Shown here: piece after piece, positions 47,730 through 62,414 of the stretch
Layout: every line of letters begins with the position of its first letter
Numbering within the stretch: the stretch's first letter is position 1
Source: Turbatrix aceti
Taxonomy: Eukaryota > Nematoda > Chromadorea > Rhabditida > Panagrolaimidae
DNA length: 64,000 nt
Direction: 5' to 3'
Assembly: GCA_963969345.1 (NCBI GenBank)
Contig: OZ017767.1
Location: forward strand, 1,550,001-1,614,000
Program-made: the position numbers and the translations under genes
Notes under the pieces: generated by a model
Seen by the model: only the letters and a program-made list of their open reading frames with translations
What the model was told of the DNA's origin: nothing
The model's database searches: none

Positions 47730-48091
47730 TTTTTTCGAAACTTCTAAGGTGATGAGGTATAGTTTTTTATTCAAAATCAGTTAGAGAATTTAGTTTCGCT
47801 TCAGAATTGCTTTTGTTTGCCTTCCTAGCTCATTTTGTTTATGCGCAGCGATTTTTCTACCATACCTCCTTCGATTTTGTTAATTTTGAACGAAATAAAA
47901 AAAAAGAATTATGTCAGCACAAAGAATGCCTCTGAAACTGTCTGTAAAAAAAATTTCATAAAAAAAACTGAATTTTGGGCTGAGTTACATTTTTTTGTAA
48001 TTTGGTGCGAAATCCACATCCTCAAAATGCATTGACTCGCGCGCAACATGCGAACGCCTCAGCAGTCTGGTGCGCTCGAACGTCCGCGATT

Positions 48092-48154
48092 TTTGGTATA
48101 CTTGCGTAAAACTTTGGTATACTTGCGTAAAACTTTGGTATACTTGCGTAAATT
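48092..48154 (+). repeat. 21-bp tandem repeat with the TTGCGTAA core
   Basis: Three consecutive units TTTGGTATACTTGCGTAAA(AC) near the right end of element B, each containing the element's sub-terminal motif. Confidence 0.85.
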
Positions 48155-48335
48155 TTCAGCCGCATCGATGCATTTTTTCTAAGTCTTTGACTCTCCCCTT
48201 GTTTTTTCGCAAAATTTTTTCTATGTCCCGAAACTTGGTTAACTTGCGTAAAAATTGGTAAATAGTTGTTGCCTGTGCTTGCGTAAAAACTTGGTTTACT
48301 TGCGTAAAAATTGGTAGATAGTTGTTGCCTGTGTA

Positions 48336-51762
<3,427 letters not shown>

Positions 51763-53049
51763 TCATATGGTGATGTTTCCTATGTTTCCATTCTGAGGAG
51801 ACTCTTTCTGTGCAATCACGCACCAGTTCCCGCTGTCAAAGGTAGTCTCGACAATGCTCAGGTTCGGGATCGAGGAAATGAGAGCCTCGACCTCGCCTTT
51901 TCGAAAGACGTGGTAGTAGCGGTAGTAAGAGACAGCGCCGAGCGTCGACATCGCCTCGGCGAGGGATTCTTCCATGATCTTGGCAGACAGGTCGCGAGCT
52001 ACGATCTCCTCGACCGGAAAGGTGGCCAGCATTTTGCTGAGGGCAGGCGACCATCGCTGGATGCCGGAGACAATTTTGTGGTGGACGTTTTCGATGGAAA
52101 GGGTCTGGAGGTAGCTCGGTATGGCGGGGGGAATGATGGCGTATCGGCCGGGGATGAGTTTCCACAGCCGGAGGCCAAATATGGCTTTGAACCATCGCGG
52201 ACAGGTTTCTTCGGGGACGATTATTGGGATCGAGTTCTGTAATGTTTTTTTGGAGTTTAAAAACAAAAACGTTTTTGAGGAACTCAGTTTTTATTATCAA
52301 TAAATTTTGAATTAAAAAAGTCATTGTTTATATATAAAATTTTTTTAAATTTGAAAAAAATTATAATTTTTTATGATTTTTTTTCATAATGTGGCAAACC
52401 TCTTGTCCAATTTCAAAATACATACATGCATTGAATTTAAACAAAAAAAATCGAAAATGTCAGTTGGAAAAAAATAATCAAAAAACCCAAAACTAACATT
52501 AATTATCCGCTCCTCTTTAGTAGAATCCTTGTGAAATTTAATAATTGGTAACTGCCCTGACTTTGCGATTTCATGCAAATTGAACGGCACCAACACATCC
52601 TGACTCTTGAAACACCCATTGGGCTGCTCAAAAGCCCAGACGTAAATTATCACTTGGCAACCAGTTTTTAGGACTTCAACAATTCGCTCGAGAGCCTTTC
52701 TTCGTCGTTCCACGGTCGCCAGGTGATGAAGCACGGACACGCAGAGCACGCCATCCATGCTGTTTTCCCTCAGGGGTATCTCGAGTGCATTGGCGAGAAC
52801 AACTTCCATCTGAGCATTTCTGGAGACCTTGAGGATCATATCGGGACACGTGTCGATGCCGACTGTGATGCACTGATTAGCCGTGTGCTGGGAGCGTCCG
52901 CAGCCGACATCGAGGATGACAGAGCCGGGATCGAGGGAGTCAAGGTACTTTTTCACAGCCGGCCACACGTGGTTGTGGGGACTCGACGGCGCGTAGGTCG
53001 CAAGCCGGGAGTAGACGTCGTGCACGTAGGATGCCTCAACGTCGGACAT
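51763..53049 (-). CDS. Trm9/ALKBH8-type tRNA uridine methyltransferase
   Basis: Two exons (53049-52498, 52236-51763) in phase 0 give 341 residues. The N-terminal part has the class I methyltransferase fold: YVHDVYSRLA, SAM-binding VILDVGCGRS (about 44-53), a GIDTCP acidic loop, LANALEIPLRENSMDGVLCVSVLHHLAT, and a QDVLVPFNL loop. The C-terminal part RYYHVFRKGEVEALI and GNWCVIAQK closes the fold as in Trm9. The family methylates carboxymethyluridine at the tRNA wobble position to tune decoding. The stretch between (PRWFKAIFGLRLWKLIPGR onward, about 90 residues) is longer than in yeast Trm9. TTTTCCAG ends five bases before the ATG, a candidate spliced-leader site. Confidence 0.85.
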
Positions 53050-56000
53050 TGCATCTGGAAAAGTAAAAAAAATGTTTGATGTTAAGTCCTAGCACACATT
53101 CAATCAGTTTTTCAAAAAAACGTAACATTACAAAATTTTGTGTACGAAATATTTATCTTTATCAATTTTTTAAAGTCAATTTGCCAAGCATGTACAGTTA
53201 AATTCAGGAATTACCCAAAATAAAAGCGCAATTAAATTTAAAAAAAAAACAATCAACAATTTATTTATAATTCCTAAAATTCATTAACAATCAATCAGTA
53301 ATAACAGCAACAAATTTCTCAGTTTTTTAAAGTGTCCGAAAGTATGAATAACAGTTACCAAAAACGGTAAACGCAGCACATTGAAGTCAAATGCGCAATA
53401 CAGGAAAAAAATATTTATATAAAAAAAAATTAATGTACGCGAATGAAAATCATCAGTGTGTTTTTGGCGTCTGCAGAGTGCAGAAAAAATTTTTCGGTAA
53501 TAATTGTTAAATTAAAATGTACGTAACAATTGATATTCTTTTACAGTTTTTTGCTTTTTTGTTTTTTTTTGTTTTAATTACATACTATTTCTGATTGACA
53601 ATAAGAGCATTTACAGTTACAAAAAAATCTGTCTGAAAATAATCTTAAAAAAAACTAATCCCCTATTGTGCAGATGTACGCAGATTCTACCTGTCGCCCT
53701 ATTTTTTTCGATTACTAATGATCCTTTCTTTAAATTACTAAATTAAGTTTACATTTTTGAACACTGCAAAACTATGTATTTGGCATGAAAGTTGATTTAT
53801 TCCGGCATATCACTCCAAAAAAACAGTCTTTCATTATCAATCTTTACTTTTTTAAAATTAAAATTTAATTCAATTAAAAATAATTAAAAATTAATTCAAA
53901 TAATACTTGCTACTTAAAAATCCTGTATTATGCGTATTTTATCGCATCAAAACGTCGATGCAGTTTTTTGAAAATACAATAAGAAGAATCCTTTACTATC
54001 AATTTAAATCAACCCAGAAAAACCATTCCAAATTGTTCGCATCTGACAAACATACATAAAAATATAATATTATTTAAAAACAAAATATCAGCAGTAGCAG
54101 CAGCGCAAAAAAAGTAATAATGCGTTGATAATGAATATTTATAAGGGCTTCGCTTCTGCTATAAGCTTGTCTTGTTGTCCTGCAGTTGCGTCGTTGCCCT
54201 CGGCTTTTTCCATCATACTACGACTTTTCTCGCTGTTGACAACCATCGCAAAAGTGCCCTTAATGTTTCAAAGCTAATTCATAATTCTTAATCCTGTTTG
54301 GATCGTTTATTAGTTGTTGGCACAAAAAATGGAATAAATATATTTATTACAACTAGCAAGTTATGTATGAGGAAGAAAATATTTTTTGTTCAAGTTTGCA
54401 AGGATTTCCAGGAATTTAAAAAAATGTATAATTTAAAAAAAAAGTTAAAATTTTTCCAGTTTTTGCTATTTTTGAGTTTATTTTGAACAGCTATGAATCG
54501 TAATTTAATTAAAAATATAGTACATTAACACTCACTGCACTGTTTAATTCTATCGTGATAACGTACTTTTCAACCTTTACAACATTTAGCAATGCAACAG
54601 TTTTTAGATTTTTTTTGCAACTGTAACCGTTAACGAAAAATTGGATACAAATTGTCGCTGTTTGTTCCAAAAAAAAAGAGGAAATTACGCCCCCGCCCCT
54701 CTTTCTTGTCTGCTAACATTTTCACGCATCACTGAAACACGAAAATGTGCGAAACACAGTAAAAAAATCCAAATTCGACAAATTTTTAGTTTTTTTAAAT
54801 TAATAAAAAATAAAAACACTACTGAACGAATTATAAGAAATACTTGTGCGTTGTGTACAAAAACATGACGAAGCTAAAGTCTCAAAGCGTGCTATCTTAT
54901 GGAACGGTTTTTTTCTTGGACATCTAAAAACATGCCCCCAAAAATCAAAACTAATGCATAATTCATTGCGCATTTGCTCATAGGCAGTGATAAAAACGCA
55001 AAAAAAACAGAAATAGGATGCTGCCATGAGAAAAAAACATTTTTGGTTACGTTCCTACAAAGCGAACACCTGTAAGGAGCTCTATAAATGGAGGTAGAGA
55101 ATGTACTGTTTTTAGAGAGTAGTTGATTGGTAATAAAGGGCATAGATGTATTTCAGTTTCTTTCAAAAAAAACCTAAAGTATCTAAAAAGCAGTTGCACT
55201 TATAAATATAAAACTTGCATCGAGCTACTAAGGGGGTCAATCATTTTTTTAAAACCATAATTTTTGCAATTTGATATTTCTAGATTCAAAAAAGAACACA
55301 AGATGAGATAACAGTTAAAAAAACCCAAACCCTTTTACAAAATCCAAGAAATTAATTTTATAAAAATTCTCGCTCAACCAACAATAAAGCGACAATTTCT
55401 ATAACGTAATCGTAAGTAAAAGTGGTTGCCAGAGACCCGGCACACCGATGAAGAAGAAGGAAAGCAGGCAACGAAGCAATGAAACCAGCACACAGCAAGT
55501 AAGCGCCGCCGCAGGCATGCGACAACGGTGAGCCATCTAAATAGTATTGCCTGCCTCATGTGCCGTTGCCGTGCTGGTCGAGAGCGCGTGCGCGTGCTTT
55601 TATTCTCCATGTGCATGAAAAGTAGACACGTCAGGAAGCTAGAAATAAAAACAAAAAAACCGAACGAACGAAGGAACGAAAGAAAGAAAAAAACCCATGC
55701 TTGGATTAAAGTCACGTACGAGAGGGGAAAGGAAAGGAGATTGTTGTTCGTTCAGTACTTGGAACAAAGGATAATGCCCAACAATGGCAACGATAATTTT
55801 GCTGCGAGTGAAATTAACGGAAAAATAGACGAAGTAATTTTTTAAAGTCTGCAAAATGTAAAAAAATTAATTCAAATTATTTATTTTTTAAAAACTAAAT
55901 TTTTTCTCTGTGTTTTAATTCAAATGTACATACAACAGTTTTTTTATAAAACATCAAAAAAACGTTCTCAAAACTGATACACATCTCACTCTCTTCCAAG

Positions 56001-56627
56001 ACGCAAGCCTTGATGCATCAATTCTCCCCACCAGTCACGGCACTCTTTTTTTCTTTTTTCTGTTCTATTTATGTACTTTGTGTTGTGTTGTTTTCGTTGG
56101 TGTCCAGTACATGCTCTTGCATCATGTACAAGCTGTGCCAAATGCGATAATGAGCAACTTTCTACACGAGTTTTAAAAAACACGCAAAAGATGCCTTGGA
56201 GCATGCAAAATGCTTTCTGTTTAAAAGAGCACAATGCTTTTGTCAACAAAAGAACCAGAAACAGAACCAAAAACATAAATTTTGACAAACCTAGTTAGTA
56301 ATACATATCAGTTAAAATAATTTACAATCCACATTGCAATTATTTTTTTTCATACATATTTATAGTTTGGCATTTTTTGGTACCAAAAAAAACATTTTTG
56401 TGCGTTCCAAAATTTCGCTGTACTTGAAATAAACCAGTTTAAAAACACTTCAAAACCGAAAAAAAAGGGGTTAACGGTCATTATCTCAAATCAGTTACAA
56501 AAACAATTCTACATTCTTTCTTGATATTCAAATCATCGTTTCCATAATGCAAATAATTTTGTCAATAACATCACTTGCAATTCTTGTTCACTGCTTCGCT
56601 GTCTTTGTCCCAAAGCTTGTCACGAAG
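53050..56627. other. 3.6 kb of gene-poor DNA
   Basis: AT-rich with many CAGTT pentamers (11 against 1 AACTG in 52241-54240, hand count). A GC-richer patch at about 55430-55760 has low-complexity frames only. A possible short leader reading MQIILSITSL starts at 56547 in frame with the gene at 56628. No gene is supported here. Confidence 0.5.
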
Positions 56628-56969
56628 ATGACGGAAAGTGAGAGATCGGATTTCAGCTCGTCGACCGAGCCTTTCGAGTATCGTCCTCAGCCCGACCGAA
56701 ACGGTCTTCGGAAGTTTGCAATCGTCGTAACCACTTCTGTCATGATTACTTCTGCTATCTTTCTCCTCCTGTCAATCTTGTATACGCTAGATGCTTTTGG
56801 CGTCAAAGAGCTTGGCATTGCTGATAAAATCGAGTAAGTTTTTTTTTGTATTTTTATTTTGAGTTCTTGAATTTAAAACTTATGCATAACTTTCAGGCAA
56901 GCAGACCACTTCGTTCGTACAAGGCCCGATTATAAAGTTCCCGTTTTTCGTGGACAAAGACATGGATAA
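56628..56969 (+). CDS. Small single-pass membrane protein
   Basis: Exons 56628-56833 and 56897-56969, joined in phase 2 across a 63-bp GTAAGT..TTTCAG intron, give 92 residues. A Ser/Glu-rich cytoplasmic-type N-terminus (MTESERSDFSSSTEPF) is followed by a membrane helix (VVTTSVMITSAIFLLLSILY) and a short tail. Layout, the MTE start, and the splice phase after the helix match the first exon of the M1-like genes downstream. It may be a member that lost or never had the extracellular domain. An upstream in-frame ATG at 56547 would add a second hydrophobic segment. Function unknown. Confidence 0.55.
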
Positions 56970-57505
56970 CTCAACTTTGGCTTCATCGACAAAAAAACTG
57001 TTGGATTCGGTTAATTGTATATGTAAATTGTATGTGAGTGTAAATTTGTTGATTGAGTTCATGTAAAATGATTTTTTTAATAAAAAAAAGGCACTTTGTT
57101 TGTTTGTCGAAAAAAAGCAGTGTCAGATTTGGAAAAAAATAACAGTTTTGTTCAACATACATACATAAACCTGGAAAACAAAAGGAGATCTGGCTTTTGA
57201 TGCGTTTTCAGAAAAATTTTTTTCAAAAAATCAGATTTTTGGTATAAAGGGGTTTCTTGACATGAAAAATCGATTGGTGTAATTAGATTTTGTGTCAAAA
57301 CATCAGGTTTTTTTGAAAAAAACATTATCCGTAGGGATTCATCACTTTTATTGGCAGAAAAATTAATTGCAAAAAAAATTTGAATTCCATTTTGTTCTGG
57401 CAATTAAAAACGATAAACTAATGCAAATTAAAGGTATTGATACAATAATAACGCTTTGCTTTACGCTAAAGTCATTATTTCTCGTTGTTCTGCCGAAACG
57501 TGGCG
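56970..57505. other. Spacer upstream of the first M1-like gene
   Basis: AT-rich. No clear promoter element or gene is seen. Confidence 0.45.
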
Positions 57506-59578
57506 ATGACGGAAGGTGGCTTCGACTTGTCGTCGGAACGGGGAGATCGTTCTCCGCCAACAGACTATAAGCGTTCGCTTTCACGTTCCCGATCGCATTC
57601 ACGAGATGCAGAATCCTGCAGAAAAAACGATGGCGGTGCCTTTTTACTATTGGTCATCGTCGGATGCTGTATTCTGGCTGCTATCATCATCTCGATCTGT
57701 GCAATCTTCCTTTCGTTAACTTCTGTAGATTATTCCAAGTAAGTTTATTTTTTTATCACATTGAAAAACATTTAAAAAAAATTTTTATAGGTATCTTGAT
57801 CACCTGCGCGCAGGCCTGCGCAGTCGTAGCCGAGATGAACTTGTCATTAGTAATCATTCCATTGCTGACGTGTACTCGAAAAACTACGACCTCCAGATCA
57901 AGTTTGTGGATTACAACAAATTCGAAGGCGAAGTTATCTTGACGCTCGAAGTCAAAATGAAAACAAAGGAAATTTTTCTACGAGCAGGAAAGGATTTGCG
58001 TGTGTCAAAAGCTTTCTTGATGGATCGAAGGGATGTTGACCTTGGTCATAATGGTAATGTGACACGTGACGAAAACGGAGGCATTATCATCTATTTCGAT
58101 GACATATTATTGGAACCTGTAAAAAGCTATTTTCTTCTTGTGAGTTTTATATTTACAAGTTGGTTTCAGAATAATAAAACAAATTTAGGTTCAATACGAA
58201 AGCGACACAACGACCGAGCCAGGTGGAGGCCTCTACCACGCCAAATTCGGCGAAGGAGATGACTTGCTCTTAGCCGTCCGGAATCTCACCCAGATCGATC
58301 ACATCGTTCCAATCTCTGATATCAACACGGAATCAGCAATTTGGTCTCTGACTGTCATTGCGCCCCCAAATTTTGTCATCTTTTTTACGTCTCGTGTTAA
58401 GCAACCTGAAATCGAATATAGCGAACATCGCTTTATGTTTGAGGAGACGCCTCCCATTGTCGCCGCTGACTTGGTTTTGCTCATTGGATCAAATGAGAGC
58501 ATCTGGACGGATGATGTTTCTCTCGACAAAACGCCGCTTCTGAACAGGAATGAAAGCAAAAACATAACTCTGTACAACGTCGGACTACGTACAGGAGAGA
58601 TGGCAATTGGATCTGAAGTTCAGACCACGATCAATGAATATCTCAAGAAATATCGGTTCTACGATTTGGACCAGATTGGTGGGTTTTTGAGTTTTTTTGA
58701 GTCGGTAAATAAAAAAACATATTTCAGTTCTTCTGACAACTGAGGGAGTAAAGTTCTCTGACAATTCCGCTCTGAGCGGAAACCATTACGTTGGAGGAAG
58801 CCTGATTGTCACTCCTTCATCCCAACACGGAATTCATAGCCGTCTCTTTGCCCGCATGCTCTTTGGCAACCACCTCTACAGCAAACAGTCGTACGAACAG
58901 GCTCTGCTCGCTGCGTTGGCCGACTACACCGCGCTTCTGACTTTTAACGATGCTGACGGTTTGCAGGTGATCGCGAAGGAACTACAGGAACTGGCTATGA
59001 ATGAGGAAAAACCGCACTCGTCGAAATGGCATTCTCACTGGGCGCATACTTATGCCTTCCCGGGCGAAAGCAAAACGGACAAAGGGTTCAAGTTGATCGT
59101 CGGCCTGCACGCGTTGGCGCAACTCACCGAACGCGAAAAATTCATCGAAAATTTACAAGACCTTGTTTATTCTCCGCCAAATACGCATTTCACTGCGTTG
59201 GAATTCTCAAATGTTAGTTTGAACGTAATTAGGACAATAAAAAAACTATTTTTTCAGCTTTTGAAAATCGATGGACTAACGTGTGAAAACGATCCGGATC
59301 ACGCTTTATTCAACATTCATGATTACCTGCAGGAAATCTACGAAAACGATCAATACCCTGTTGTCCGTGTCACCAGCATGCCAGGCGACAGTTCTCGGGT
59401 CGAAATCAGTCAAGAGCCTAACTTTGGTCAAATTCCCCTAATCATTCGAAGTTCCTCGGGAAGTGCCGAACCCTTCGTTTTGTGCTCGGCGATCATCGAA
59501 GTGAACATTTCTGTCGGAGAAACTTTTGAATCTCTTCATGGATTCTACACGTTGTCGATTGAAAGTCCGTCCGACTGA
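57506..59578 (+). CDS. M1-aminopeptidase-like membrane protein 1 (no zinc site)
   Basis: Five exons (57506-57738, 57791-58139, 58189-58678, 58728-59212, 59258-59578) give 625 residues. A Ser/Arg-rich cytoplasmic tail and one membrane helix (about 45-70) make it a type II protein. The extracellular part follows the M1 N-terminal domain: YDLQIKFVDYNKFEGEVILT, LTQIDHIVPISDINTESAIW in place of AR..PC.DEP, then FEETPPIVAADLVLLIGS. Where active enzymes have HEXXHxWFG it has RLFARMLFGN, and the glutamate helix reads ALLAALADYTALL, so no zinc ligands remain. The C-terminal ERAP1-type domain is missing. A catalytically dead homologue is likely to act by binding peptides or partners at the cell surface (inference). 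N-glycosylation motifs are present. Confidence 0.8.
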
Positions 59579-59987
59579 ATCGTCACGCTGTCATTATACA
59601 TAATGAGTAATTGAGCACGAATAAGAGTAATAAATGTAAATGTAAAATGTAAATATGACATAGCGTTTTTGGATTATTAACATCGATACACATGAATTTG
59701 GCAAGGAGTATTTATGTTTTCACGCCGTTTGGCTTCGAACTTGGCCCCCAGACTAATAGAAACACGCTGATTAAAAAATGTAACGATCAAGTAACTGATT
59801 CTAATTCCCTACTATTTTTTTGCCAAAAAAGTCGATAGTCACTTTTGAAAAAAACACGGAAAAGTGCTTATCATGCGTTCTTTTTTAGTTATTCTAACAA
59901 ATCATTGAATAAGCAAATTTTTTCCTTTTTTTCCTGACAACTTTTTTTTTCATTCATTGTACTTTTTCTGTTCGCTGATCTGCGGCG
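59579..59987. other. Spacer between M1-like genes 1 and 2
   Basis: AATAAA-type signals at about 59628, then AT-rich DNA. No gene is seen. Confidence 0.45.
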
Positions 59988-62135
59988 ATGTCAGGAAGCA
60001 AAAAGTCATCCGACCGTGACGCGCGTTCTTCGGGATCATCGCGTTCGAAGGAACAATTCGGCGATGCTTGCGCCGACTTTGTTCAAACATTTTTCGTCTT
60101 TGTTTCTTTTGGTTTTCTGTTGTTGGCCTTTGCAATTCTTATCTCTTTTTACATCGACATTCTCGTTGTTTTCAAAATCAAGACACATGAAATTCGGTTT
60201 TTCCCGCAAGAGTAGGTGCAATTTGTATTTCGTATTTTTCCAAAAATGTGTAAATTTGTTTTAGAAGTGAAGACCGGCTATCCGCTCTCAAGACGATCAA
60301 CTACACTCTGGATCTCGAAATTCAAGATTTGAACAACTTCCAAGCCCAGCTGCTGGCAACTTTTGTCCTTGAAACGAACGCAACTTACCTAATCATGTAT
60401 GCCGGGTCCGAGTTGTCAATAAATTCCGCCGAAATTCTCGGAAAAGAACGTCAAGAAGCTTTCAAAATCGAAAGAAGTGGCGACTTTCTTTCCTTGTACT
60501 TTGAAGACACGTTGCTTGCAAATACCATATATGTCTTGAACGTGAGTTTTTTTATTTTTTTATTTTATTTTTTTTTTTTTATTTTTTATTTTTTTTTTAA
60601 AAAAAAAAGCACAAAAAAATTTTTTATACATACCGTAATTTCAGGTGACGTATACCGGCGTCACCACGAATCAGACACAGGGCGGTCTGTATCGCATGAA
60701 TGTGGTCATTTCTCCCGAAGTCCTGGTTTCTATCCGGGGTTTAACCCGCATCGAATGCATCGTTCCGGTCTTCGATGTGGACATGGATGAGTCTGTTTGG
60801 GTCGTATCGGTTACTCTACCCGAAGACATGCTTGTTTACTCGACATCTCCGGTTCACAGAATGGTATTCAGTGATGGCATTGTGACCAAGATATTTGCGC
60901 CGACGCCTCCAATTATCGCTGCGGACTTGTCTTTCGTCATTGGATCGGACAGCAGCATCGAGATCACCGATATTACTGATTCAAATTTTGTTTTTACAAA
61001 CAAAGATCGAACGACCATTCACGTGCATCTTATTGGTATGGTAAATGGTGGACACATGCGAGAAACTACCTACCTGGTTCACGAAATAAAAACTTATCTC
61101 GAGCAATATCCGTTTTTCAATTTCGAACAGATTGGTGGGTTTTATTTTGTTTTTACAAAAAAAACATGTTCTGGAATTTTTTTAGGATTTTTGGTGTTTG
61201 ACAGTCCACTTCTTCCGATTGCTCAAACCTTTGATCAAAACTACTTTGTTGGAGGAAACCTGGTTGCCAGTTCGTATGACGATGCACTGGTCAACACCCG
61301 TATTTTTAGCCGACTGCTTTTTGGAAACCGTTTCAACACTACTACAAACAAAGACAAGGCCCTTCTTCTCGCTCTGGCGGATTACGCGTCTTTTTTGGCT
61401 CTTGATAGCTCAGAATTTGTTGCTGATACCATCGAGAAAATTCGACATCGTGTTTTCGCTCTCACTGACGGAACGCAAAATAATGATGAACGTTTTTCGA
61501 AGGATCAGAATTCTCTTATGGTGGTTTTCCCGAATGAACAGTACTTCAACACGGACGTGGTCATCATTGGTCTCCATGCCTTGGCCAAGCTCGTTGGAGT
61601 GGGCCCATTCATCAGCTATGTAAAAGCCTTTGCTGCGTATTCACACGTCAATACACTTTTTACAATAGAAAAATTCGGAGAGGTGAGTTGACCGAAACTT
61701 TTTAGATTTGATATAAAAAAAGTTTTTTTTCAGTTCATAGAATTATCTTTACCCTACGATGAAAAACTAATTTGCGACAACAACGCAGACACTCCGTTCC
61801 GCATATCAAAGTACCTCTTGCAAATTGTATCGAGCGAAAATTATCTAAGCGTCAGTGCCTCCACTAACCCGGATAATACCGTAACCCTTAAGCAAAGTCC
61901 GTTTGAGAACACTGCCGTGCCGATGTATTTGCAGGACCTGGACGGACACTTTGAGCCTTTTGTTTTGTGTAAGGCAGAGTATACCTTGTGGACGCCGGGG
62001 GTGACTGTCTACCCCCTGCCTGGATACTACAAACTGGATTTTGAGCATGTGCCCGAAAAACCGCCGAACGATGAATCAGAAGCCGCTCGCAATGAAGATG
62101 GAAATGTAGAGCAGGGAAGAATTGACAACAATTGA
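59988..62135 (+). CDS. M1-aminopeptidase-like membrane protein 2 (no zinc site)
   Basis: Five exons (59988-60211, 60265-60541, 60645-61134, 61186-61682, 61734-62135) give 629 residues. Exon 3 has the same 490-bp length as in gene 1. The cytoplasmic tail is Ser/Asp/Arg-rich and followed by a strong membrane helix (FFVFVSFGFLLLAFAILISF). M1-type landmarks are NYTLDLEIQDLNNFQAQLLA, GLTRIECIVPVFDVDMDESV, APTPPIIAADLSFVIGS and a conserved LEQYPFFNFEQIG. The zinc-site region reads RIFSRLLFGNRF and the helper helix ALLLALADYASFLAL, so it is predicted to be inactive. The acidic C-terminus (PPNDESEAARNEDGNVEQG) is unlike gene 1. It is tandem with genes 1 and 3. Confidence 0.8.
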
Positions 62136-62414
62136 ATTTGACACAAAACCCACGGTAGATCTGAAGGCGTAAAGTAAATAGCACTGCTGTTAATATTATT
62201 TATTGGAGTAAAAAAATAAATCTTGTGATAACAAACAAACGGAAGGGTTGAAAAGATGTCAAAAAACATGTAGGTATACATAGTTGGTTTTTTTCAACGG
62301 TATTCTACTTGTCATAGTATTAAAAATTTTTATGGAAATGCAAATTTTTATTACACACAAAAATGTATTCGCTCAATTGTTTGGCAAGAAACATTACGCG
62401 CCGCCTTCGCATCA
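62136..62414. other. Spacer between M1-like genes 2 and 3
   Basis: AATAAA at about 62214 closes gene 2. Nothing else is seen. Confidence 0.45.

Larger units (their letters stand above)
45786..48333. mobile_element. TA-flanked DNA element B (2.55 kb)
   Basis: Both outer ends read CACAGGCAACAACTA (complement on the right, with one difference) and are flanked by TA (45784-45785, 48334-48335). The terminal sequence recurs inside: an inverted copy ends at 46020 and a direct copy of the right end stops at 48277. About thirteen copies of a TTACGCAAG core, in both orientations, are concentrated near the ends and look like transposase-binding sites. The interior (about 46500-48070) is an inverted homologue of element A's interior and contains the 89-residue frame at 47729-47460. 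It separates the two Arf genes. No known transposase is recognised. Confidence 0.75.

Noticed and set aside
48092..48154. Regular repeats resembling a CRISPR array
   Set aside because: Directly tandem 21-bp units without spacers, located in a eukaryotic mobile element.
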